Shown piece after piece: positions 8,519 through 15,803 of a stretch of 64,000 nt of DNA. Under the pieces are notes generated by a model, which was not told the DNA's origin, made no database searches, and was given only the letters and a program-made list of their open reading frames with translations. The DNA comes from Aquabacter sp. L1I39 (lineage in GTDB: Bacteria; Pseudomonadota; Alphaproteobacteria; Rhizobiales; Xanthobacteraceae). The position numbers were made by a program, and so were the translations under genes. Position 1 is the first letter of the stretch, and every line of letters starts with the position of its first letter. The DNA lies in the NCBI RefSeq assembly GCF_017742835.1, contig NZ_CP072392.1, positions 521,388 to 585,387 on the forward strand, given 5' to 3'.

Positions 8519-11152
8519 ATGCGTGATGCCGAACCCCGTCCCGTGCGCCTTGCGGACTATCGTCCGCCGGACTGGCTGGTGGAGACCGTGCATCTGGATG
8601 TCAGCCTTCACCCGGAGGCCACCCGCGTCGTCTCGCGGCTTGCGCTGGTGCGCAATGCCAAGGGCCGGCCGGGCGCGCCGGTGGTGCTGGATGGCGACGG
8701 CCTGACGCTGGTGCGCGTGGCCATCGATGGGCTTCCCACCACGGGGGGCGCGTTCGAGGCCAATCCGGCCGCGCTGATCATTCCCCATCCCCCGGCCGAT
8801 CGCTTCGTGCTGGAGGTGGAGACCCTCATCGACCCCACCGCCAACACCCAGCTCATGGGGCTCTATCGCACCTCAGGCACCTATTGCACCCAGTGCGAGC
8901 CGGAGGGGTTCCGCCGCATCACTTACTTCCCCGACCGAACGGACGTGCTGGCGGTCTACACCACCCGCATCGAGGCGGACCGGGACGAAGCCCCCATGCT
9001 GCTGGGCAACGGCAATCTCATCAAGAGCGGACCGATCTCCGGCACCAACCGGCATTATGCCGTCTGGCACGACCCCTGGCCCAAGCCCAGCTATCTGTTC
9101 GCCTTGGTGGGCGGCAAGCTCTCCAAGGTGCCCGGCCATTTCGTGACCGCCTCCGGCCGGCCGGTGGATCTCGGCATCTATGTGGAGCCGGGGAAGGAAG
9201 CGCGGGCCGCCTATGCCATGGACGCGCTGCGCCGCTCCATGCGCTGGGACGAGACCGCGTTCGGGCGCGAATACGACCTCGACGTGTTCAACATCGTCGC
9301 CGTCTCCGACTTCAACATGGGGGCGATGGAGAATAAGGGGCTCAACGTCTTCAACGACAAATACGTGCTGGCGAGCCCGGAGACCGCCACCGACGCGGAC
9401 TATGCCCATATCGAGGCGATCATCGCCCACGAATATTTCCACAACTGGACCGGCAACCGCATCACCTGCCGCGACTGGTTCCAATTGTGCCTGAAGGAGG
9501 GCCTCACGGTCTTCCGAGACCAGGAGTTTTCCTCCGACCAGCGCTCGCGCCCGGTCAAGCGCATCGCCGATGTGCGGCTACTCAAGGCGCAGCAATTCAC
9601 CGAGGATGGCGGGCCGCTCTCCCATCCCGTGCGGCCCGATCTTTATCGGGAAATCAATAACTTCTACACGGCCACCGTGTATGAGAAGGGCGCCGAGGTG
9701 GTGCGCATGCTGCGCACCCTTCTGGGCGAGGACGGCTTTCGGGCCGGCATGGACCTCTATTTCGACCGCCATGACGGGGACGCCGCCACCATCGAGGACT
9801 TCCTCGCCTGCTTCAGCGAAGCGACCGGCCGCGACCTGACGCAATTCTCGCTCTGGTATACCCAGGCGGGCACGCCCAAGGTGCGGGTGGAAACCCAGTA
9901 TGACCCGCAGGCGCGCACCTATCGCCTGGATGTCACCCAGGCGACGCCGCCAACGCCGGGCCAACCCGATAAGAAGCCGGTGGTGATCCCGCTCGCGGTG
10001 GCGCTGCTCGGCCCCAATGGCGATGCCCAGCCCCTCATCCTCGCCGATGGCACGACGGTGGAGACAGGCGTCCTGGAAATCAGCGCGCCGCACCAGACCT
10101 TCACCTTCACCGGCCTCGGGGTCCGGCCCGTGGCCTCGCTCAATCGCGGCTTCTCGGCGCCCATCAACCTGGAAGTGGACCTCACCTCGGAAGACCTCGT
10201 CTTCCTTGCCGCCCATGACAGCGATCCCTTCAACCGCTTTGACGCCATCCAGGGCCTCGCCTTCGATCTGCTGAAGCGCGGCGCCCGCGAAGGCACCTTG
10301 CCCCCCGCCGATGCCCTGCTCCACGCCGCCGGCCTGCTGCTGGCGGACCCTGCCCTCGATCCCGCCTTCAAGGCCCAGGCCCTGGCCTTGCCGGGCGAAA
10401 ACGAGATTGCCCGCGAGTTGGCGACCCTGGTAGACCCCGATGCCGTCCTGAAGGCCCGCCGCCAATTGAAGCGGGCGGTGGCCGAGGCATTGGCGCCGGC
10501 CTTTGGGACCACCCACGCCGCTCTCACCTCCGGCGCACCCTATTCGCCCGATGCGACGGCCGCCGGGCGACGCGCCCTGCGCAACCTCTGCCTCGATTAT
10601 CTCACAGTCCCCGGCACGCCGGAGGCGCTGGAGCGGGCGCGGGGGGAATATCTCGCCGCCGACAACATGACCGACCGCTTCGCGGCGCTCGCCGTGATCG
10701 CCCAGCATGACAGCCCCATCCGCGCCGAGGTGCTGGAGGACTTCCATCGCCGCTATGAGCGTGACCCCCTGGTGATCGACAAGTGGCTGAGCCTCCAGGC
10801 CCAGATTCCCGAGCCGGGCACGCTGGACCGGGTTCGGGCGCTCACCTTGCTGCCCTCCTTCTCCATGACCAATCCCAACCGGGTGCGCGCCCTCATCGGC
10901 GCCTTCGCCATGGGTAATCCCACCCAGTTCCACCGGCTGGATGGCGCTGGCTACGACTTCCTGACCGACGTGGTGCTGACGCTGGATGGCACCAATTCGC
11001 AGGTGGCCTCCCGCATGCTGTCCGCCTTCAAGACCTGGCGGCAGATGGAGCCGCGCCGCGCCGCCCTGGCCGAGCGTGCCTTGCGCAAGGTGGCCGACAC
11101 GCCGGGCCTTTCGCCGGATGTGGCGGATATCGCCTTGCGTTCGCTGGGATAA
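8519..11152 (+). CDS. pepN: aminopeptidase N (M1 family)
   Basis: A zinc-dependent exopeptidase that removes N-terminal residues from peptides in the cytoplasm. It is 877 residues, the usual length for the bacterial PepN branch. The exopeptidase motif GAMEN is present (NMGAMENKGLN, about 265), as is the zinc site HEYFHNWTGNR with the third ligand E in the downstream LKEGLTVFRDQEF. No signal peptide is seen. It stands alone, divergent from the acyltransferase, with no partner genes. Confidence 0.97.
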   Translation: MRDAEPRPVRLADYRPPDWLVETVHLDVSLHPEATRVVSRLALVRNAKGRPGAPVVLDGDGLTLVRVAIDGLPTTGGAFEANPAALIIPHPPADRFVLEVETLIDPTANTQLMGLYRTSGTYCTQCEPEGFRRITYFPDRTDVLAVYTTRIEADRDEAPMLLGNGNLIKSGPISGTNRHYAVWHDPWPKPSYLFALVGGKLSKVPGHFVTASGRPVDLGIYVEPGKEARAAYAMDALRRSMRWDETAFGREYDLDVFNIVAVSDFNMGAMENKGLNVFNDKYVLASPETATDADYAHIEAIIAHEYFHNWTGNRITCRDWFQLCLKEGLTVFRDQEFSSDQRSRPVKRIADVRLLKAQQFTEDGGPLSHPVRPDLYREINNFYTATVYEKGAEVVRMLRTLLGEDGFRAGMDLYFDRHDGDAATIEDFLACFSEATGRDLTQFSLWYTQAGTPKVRVETQYDPQARTYRLDVTQATPPTPGQPDKKPVVIPLAVALLGPNGDAQPLILADGTTVETGVLEISAPHQTFTFTGLGVRPVASLNRGFSAPINLEVDLTSEDLVFLAAHDSDPFNRFDAIQGLAFDLLKRGAREGTLPPADALLHAAGLLLADPALDPAFKAQALALPGENEIARELATLVDPDAVLKARRQLKRAVAEALAPAFGTTHAALTSGAPYSPDATAAGRRALRNLCLDYLTVPGTPEALERARGEYLAADNMTDRFAALAVIAQHDSPIRAEVLEDFHRRYERDPLVIDKWLSLQAQIPEPGTLDRVRALTLLPSFSMTNPNRVRALIGAFAMGNPTQFHRLDGAGYDFLTDVVLTLDGTNSQVASRMLSAFKTWRQMEPRRAALAERALRKVADTPGLSPDVADIALRSLG

Positions 11153-11342
11153 GCCGGCGCCGCCGAAGCGCGTCGCCGCCCGCTCTGCCGGAAAAAGCGG
11201 CGGGAATGGGGATCGATTGCTGCCGAAACCGGCAGAGTGTGCACCGCAAACTGCGCATTATCGCAGCGCGGCTTGGGACCTATCTTCCCGTCATCGAAGG
11301 CGCCGGCCTGGCCGGCTCCCACCCTGACAAAGGATAAGTCCC

Positions 11343-11609
11343 ATGCGTTACCTCACCATCGCCCCCCTGGCCCTTGCCGCCGCCATTGGCTTTGCCTCCA
11401 TCGCCCAGGCCGACGAATATACGACGGAGCAGAACAAGGACAATTACGCGGTGGCGGCCCAGACCGGCCCCGCCTCCGAGGCGGCTCCGCTGGCTTATGC
11501 CACCCCCGCCCACCAGGCCAATCCGCTCGCCCAGATGCCGGCGCCCCAGCCCACGGCCGCCGACCAGATCAACTTCAAGATTGGCGACCGCGGCCTCGGC
11601 GGCAACTGA
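11343..11609 (+). CDS. small exported protein of unknown function
   Basis: An 88-residue protein. Residues 1-23 are a clean signal peptide (MRYLTIAPLALAAAIGFASIAQA, cleaved before DEYTTEQ). The mature part is Ala/Pro/Gln-rich and low in complexity, ending with FKIGDRGLGGN; no domain is recognised. AAAGGATAAGTCCC upstream contains a fair ribosome-binding site, and a hairpin lies 47 bases after the stop, which supports a real single-gene unit. Confidence 0.6.
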   Translation: MRYLTIAPLALAAAIGFASIAQADEYTTEQNKDNYAVAAQTGPASEAAPLAYATPAHQANPLAQMPAPQPTAADQINFKIGDRGLGGN

Positions 11610-11655
11610 GCGGCCGCGCGACGGGTCACCCCTGAGAGCGCGAACTTGTGAATGA

Positions 11656-11686
11656 GGGGCGGCGGTCCGATCGGGATCGCCGCCCC
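11656..11686 (+). terminator. hairpin after the small exported protein gene
   Basis: GGGGCGGCG pairs with CGCCGCCCC and the stem continues inward for about four more pairs. It lies between the small exported protein gene and the LysR gene on the same strand. No T-run is present. Confidence 0.5.
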
Positions 11687-11739
11687 ATATGCATGGCATC
11701 GGCCGGCGCGCGTCACGCTCTGCCTCTGGAGGCCCCCTC

Positions 11740-12681
11740 ATGTCCCGTCTCGATGATGTGGAAGTGTTCCTGCGCGTGGTGGAGCGCGGCAGCTTCAATG
11801 GCGCGGCGGAGCAATTGGGTATGCCGGCCACCTCCGTGAGCCGGAAGATCAAGGCCCTGGAGGATCGGCTCGGCGTGCAACTGCTGCACCGCACCACGCG
11901 CAAGGTGTGGCCGAGCGAGGCGGGGCAGGCCTATTACCGCAAGTGCGTGGACGCCATGGCCGCGCTCGACCATGCGGACGCCGCCATTCGCGCCTTGACC
12001 CAGGAGCCGGAAGGGCCGCTGAAGGTGCTCATCACCTACGCCCCGGCCATCCTCATCCTGGAGCCGGAACTGGCTACCTTCCGCGCCCGCTATCCCAAGG
12101 TGCAGCTGCACCTCACGCTGGACAACCATCCCCTCGACCTGATCGAGCACGGCTTCGACGTGGGCGTGCGCACGGGGCCGGTGCGCGATTCCAGCTATCA
12201 TGTCCGCCGGTTGGGCCAGCAGAACCTGTCCTTGATAGCGAGCCCCTCTTACCTCGATCGCCGGGGCCGCCCCATGCACCCCTCCGATCTCGCCGGGCAT
12301 GACCTCATCGCCATCCGCAGCCATCCGGGGCCGCTGACCTGGGACCTGGACGGGCCGTCCGGCCCCGTCTCACTGAAGATCACGCCACGCATGGTCACCA
12401 ATGACGCCATCATGGCCTTGCGGCAGACCATTGGCGGGGCGGGCATCCTGATGATGTCCCGCTGCCTCGCCCGCCGGCGGCTGGATGCCGGCGAGCTTGA
12501 GGATGTGCTGCCCGACTGGCAGCGCCAGGAACCCCTCGACACCGTCGCCCTCTTTCCCGCCCGCGCCACCTTGGACCTGAAGGTCCGGGTGTTCGTGGAC
12601 TTCATGGTGGAAGCCTATCAGCGCTGGCTGCGGGCCGACGGGGCATCGGCTCAGTATTCCACCACGCCGTCCAAGGCGTAG
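11740..12681 (+). CDS. LysR-family transcriptional regulator
   Basis: A 313-residue regulator. The N-terminal winged helix-turn-helix runs over residues 1-60 (DVEVFLRVVERGSFNGAAEQ, then VSRKIKALEDRLGVQLL), followed by the LysR substrate-binding domain from about 90. The start at 11740 has GGAGG nine bases upstream. It is closest to the CrgA/DsdC-like LysR branch that contains YafC-type regulators, so the effector is unknown. Its last 31 bases overlap the convergent Fae-family gene. LysR proteins often act on divergent neighbours, but the upstream gene runs in the same direction, so no target is obvious. Confidence 0.88.
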   Translation: MSRLDDVEVFLRVVERGSFNGAAEQLGMPATSVSRKIKALEDRLGVQLLHRTTRKVWPSEAGQAYYRKCVDAMAALDHADAAIRALTQEPEGPLKVLITYAPAILILEPELATFRARYPKVQLHLTLDNHPLDLIEHGFDVGVRTGPVRDSSYHVRRLGQQNLSLIASPSYLDRRGRPMHPSDLAGHDLIAIRSHPGPLTWDLDGPSGPVSLKITPRMVTNDAIMALRQTIGGAGILMMSRCLARRRLDAGELEDVLPDWQRQEPLDTVALFPARATLDLKVRVFVDFMVEAYQRWLRADGASAQYSTTPSKA

Positions 12682-13202
12682 TGCTTGACGGTCTTACGGT
12701 TGGCGATCAGCTCGTCCACCGTCGGCTCGCCTTTGAGCGCGCGGGCGATGGCGAGCTTGGTGGCCTCGTAATTGGTGCGGTAGAGGTCCGCCTTGTCGAG
12801 ATTGGGATCCTCCGGGCAGCGGGGATCCAGCCAGATCATGATGATCATGCAAATCTCATCCAGCCCCTCGCGGGGCAGGATGCCCTCGATGATGCAGTCG
12901 ATGATGGCGTCCCCAGTGGCGCCCTGCACCACCCCGCCCAGCAATTCCACATATTCGGCCGTGTGGATTGTGGCCTTGGTGGTCATCATGGTGGCCGGGC
13001 GCACCAACTGGTTCAGGTCGCGCACCACGAACATGCGGGTGTGCCCCTGCACCTGTCCCATCATGGAAGCGAAAGCGGTGCCGGCCGGCCCGCGCACCGA
13101 TCCGATGAGCACTTCGGGCATGGCATCTGTGAACTGCCCCTCGGCGGCAAGCACGGTGGCTTCGCCGGTTCGGAACCAGATGTCGGCAGCGGAGTGAGGC
13201 AT
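12651..13202 (-). CDS. formaldehyde-activating enzyme (Fae) family protein, catalytic His missing
   Basis: Fae joins formaldehyde to tetrahydromethanopterin in methylotrophs. This 183-residue protein shows the Fae pattern: VLIGSVRGPAGTAFASMM near the N-terminus, an IIEGILPREGLDE segment, and the near-diagnostic C-terminal NYEATKLAIARALKGEP. Where active Fae has AHIDLIIG, it reads AMPEVLIG, so the proposed catalytic histidine is Met. It is therefore probably a Fae-like paralogue of unsettled role (binding or sensing) rather than a classical Fae; this is inference. No other pterin-linked C1 gene is in the window. It ends inside the LysR gene and is divergent from the PAS kinase. Confidence 0.78.
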   Translation of the reverse strand: MPHSAADIWFRTGEATVLAAEGQFTDAMPEVLIGSVRGPAGTAFASMMGQVQGHTRMFVVRDLNQLVRPATMMTTKATIHTAEYVELLGGVVQGATGDAIIDCIIEGILPREGLDEICMIIMIWLDPRCPEDPNLDKADLYRTNYEATKLAIARALKGEPTVDELIANRKTVKHYALDGVVEY

Positions 13203-13316
13203 GGCGAGACTCCTTGAGAGACGGAGATTTCTGCCTACAGCGTGCGAGCCCGAAAATCAGGACGGTCCCCGCAATTTTTCGCCTCTTGACTCCCCCTGAC
13301 TCTAGACAACGCACCC

Positions 13317-13335
13317 CCGATTCGATTCCAATCGG
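13317..13335. promoter_or_regulatory. 19-base dyad between the Fae-like gene and the PAS kinase
   Basis: CCGATT-N7-AATCGG lies in the 237-base divergent region (13203-13439), about 115 bases before the Fae-like start and 105 before the kinase start. It is a candidate operator. No regulator can be assigned. Confidence 0.25.
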
Positions 13336-13439
13336 CCTTGATTCGGAGAGATGCGGCACGTCCCTCCAAGTCGAAAGAGGACGATAGGTCAAGGGGTGTG
13401 GCAGCCCTGAGGCCGGACAATCCGGAGAGGAGGCCGGCG

Positions 13440-15755
13440 ATGGCACGCGCCAACGCTGCGAGCGCTGGCGTGCGCGGGCAAGCCATTGGTGGTTTGGCGC
13501 AATCCGTAGCACGTCCCGCCTATCAGCGGCTGCTGGAAGCCGAGCCCTTCCTGCGTCGCGTGGTCCCGGCTCTTATCGTAACCTTCCTCGGCGTGATCGG
13601 CGTCGGCGCGGTGGTGCAGGTGCACGCCCAGCGTCAGGCCGCCATCGACGCCGCCAAGGACGACATTGCCCTTCTTGCCCTCGCCACCGCCGAGAGCCTT
13701 GGCCAGCGCCTGGGCGGCACCGTCGTGCGCGCCCAGGCCGCGCTCCAGGACAGCCTGCCGCCCCGGGCGACGCAGGAAGGCCGGCGCGTCTATGTGACCG
13801 ACCCCAATGGCCGCGTCATCGCCTCGGCGCCCGCCGGACTGCCTGCCGCGAAGACCCTGGCGGATATTCTCGACCCATCGCAGCCCCTTACCGTCTTTGC
13901 CGAGCGCGCTGGCGTGCTGGAGGTGCCCGTCAATGGCGAGGACGCGCTCGCCACGGTGCGCAACCTCAATCCGCCGCTCGGCCAGATCGTGTATGTACAG
14001 CCCGTCAAGCGGGCGCTTTCCGTCTGGTCCGAGAGCACCACCCTCACCATCACCCTCTTCACCACCACCGGGGCGGTGCTGCTGATCCTCGGCTTCTCCT
14101 TCCACTGGCAGGCGAGCCGGGCGCGGGAGGCGGACCACATCTATGACACCGTGCGCATGCGCATCGACACCGCGCTCAATCGCGGCCGTTGCGGCATGTG
14201 GGACTGGGACATGGCCCGCGGGCGCATGTACTGGTCCGACACCATGTTCGAGATTCTCGGCCTTGAACGACGGGACGAACTCCTGTCCTTCGGCGAGATC
14301 GCCAACCTCGTCCATCCCGACGACGGCGACCTGTACGAACTGGCCCAGGAACTGGCCGACCGGCCCGGCGCCTCGGTGGACCGGGTGTTCCGCATGCGCA
14401 CCGCGCGCGGCGACTATGTGTGGCTGCGCATGCGCGCCGAGGTGGTGCAGCAGGCGGGCGAAGACGGCCCGCACCTGATCGGCATCGCCATGGACGTGAC
14501 CGAGGCCCAGCACATGGCCGAGCGCACGGTCACCGCCGACATGCGCCTGCGCGACGCCATCGAGAGCATCTCTGAAGCCTTCGTGCTCTGGGACAGCCAG
14601 AACCGCCTCGTGCTCTGCAATTCCAAGTTCCAGACCCTGCACGAGCTGCCCGACGAGGCCATCGTCGCCGGCACGCCGTTCGACACCATCGCCACCGTGG
14701 GTCGCCATCCTGTCACCCGCACCCCCTTGAAGCCGGAAGACAAGCCCGAGGAAGGCTCGCGCGCCTTCGAGGCCCAATTGTCCAACGGCCGCTGGCTGAA
14801 GATCGCCGAGCGCCGCACCAAGGATGGTGGCTACGTCTCGGTGGGCACCGACATCACCCCGCTCAAGCGCCATGAGGAACGCCTCATGGACAATGAGAAA
14901 CGCCTGATGGCGCTGGTGGCGGACCTGCGCAAATCCCAGCAGACCCTGGAGCACCAGGCCCAGCAACTGGCGGAGCTGGCGGAGAAGTATTCGGAAGAGA
15001 AGAACCGCGCAGAAGACGCCAACCGCGCCAAGAGCGAGTTCCTGGCCAATATGAGCCACGAGCTGCGCACACCGCTCAACGCCATTATCGGCTTCTCCGA
15101 GATCATGGAGAGCGGCATGTTCGGCCCGCTGGGGTCGGACAAATATTCCGAATATTGCACGGACATCCGCACCTCCGGCACCTACCTGCTCGACGTCATC
15201 AACGACATCCTCGACATGTCCAAGATCGAAGCCGGCCGCATGCAGCTGGAGCTGGAGGATGTGCGCCTGGACGAGATCGTGGCGGATGCCATGCGCGTGA
15301 TGGCGCTGAAGGGCGAGGAGAAGCGCCTCGTCATGACCGCCGATACCAGCGAGGGACTGGCTTTGCGCGGCGACAAGCGCGCGCTGAAGCAGATCCTGCT
15401 CAACCTGTTGTCCAACGCTGTGAAATTCACGCCCGAAGGCGGCAAGGTGGCGGTGCGCGCCCGCATCAATGGCGGGGCGGCGGTGATCGCCATCGAAGAT
15501 ACCGGCATCGGCATCCCGCAGGATGCCCTCGCCAAGATCGGCCGGCCGTTCGAGCAGGTGGAAAGCCAGTTCACCAAGACCCACAAGGGCTCGGGGCTGG
15601 GCCTGGCCATCGCCAAGTCGCTCACCGAGCTCCATGGTGGCGCCATGCGCATCCGCTCCACCGAAGGGGTGGGCACCTCGGTGGTCATCCGCCTGCCGCT
15701 GGACGGGCGCGCCGCCAATGCCAACGAGGCCCCGCGCCTGACCGCGGTGATGTGA
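13440..15755 (+). CDS. membrane PAS-domain sensor histidine kinase (PleC/PdhS-like)
   Basis: A 771-residue kinase from the ATG at 13440, which has AGGAGG six bases upstream; an upstream in-frame start at 13338 lacks one. Two membrane spans (about 35-60 and 200-220) enclose a periplasmic loop. Two PAS segments follow (GMWDWDMARGRMYWSDTMFE; SEAFVLWDSQNRLVLCNSKF), then a coiled coil, HisKA with FLANMSHELRTPLNAIIGFS, and HATPase_c with NAVKFTPEGG, DTGIGIP and GSGLGLAIAKS. The HisKA region (GMFGPLGSDKYSEYCTDI) resembles the PleC/DivJ/PdhS kinases that act on DivK, which suggests cell-cycle or developmental signalling. No response regulator is adjacent. It is convergent with glnE. Confidence 0.9.
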   Translation: MARANAASAGVRGQAIGGLAQSVARPAYQRLLEAEPFLRRVVPALIVTFLGVIGVGAVVQVHAQRQAAIDAAKDDIALLALATAESLGQRLGGTVVRAQAALQDSLPPRATQEGRRVYVTDPNGRVIASAPAGLPAAKTLADILDPSQPLTVFAERAGVLEVPVNGEDALATVRNLNPPLGQIVYVQPVKRALSVWSESTTLTITLFTTTGAVLLILGFSFHWQASRAREADHIYDTVRMRIDTALNRGRCGMWDWDMARGRMYWSDTMFEILGLERRDELLSFGEIANLVHPDDGDLYELAQELADRPGASVDRVFRMRTARGDYVWLRMRAEVVQQAGEDGPHLIGIAMDVTEAQHMAERTVTADMRLRDAIESISEAFVLWDSQNRLVLCNSKFQTLHELPDEAIVAGTPFDTIATVGRHPVTRTPLKPEDKPEEGSRAFEAQLSNGRWLKIAERRTKDGGYVSVGTDITPLKRHEERLMDNEKRLMALVADLRKSQQTLEHQAQQLAELAEKYSEEKNRAEDANRAKSEFLANMSHELRTPLNAIIGFSEIMESGMFGPLGSDKYSEYCTDIRTSGTYLLDVINDILDMSKIEAGRMQLELEDVRLDEIVADAMRVMALKGEEKRLVMTADTSEGLALRGDKRALKQILLNLLSNAVKFTPEGGKVAVRARINGGAAVIAIEDTGIGIPQDALAKIGRPFEQVESQFTKTHKGSGLGLAIAKSLTELHGGAMRIRSTEGVGTSVVIRLPLDGRAANANEAPRLTAVM

Positions 15756-15803
15756 GGGCACCCCGGCCCTCTTGCAGGCAGAACGCGAGCGAACCGAAAC
15801 GTC

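Noticed and set aside
8519..8788. Short minus-strand frame over the start of pepN
   Set aside because: Antisense to a certain gene, no motif and no ribosome-binding site.
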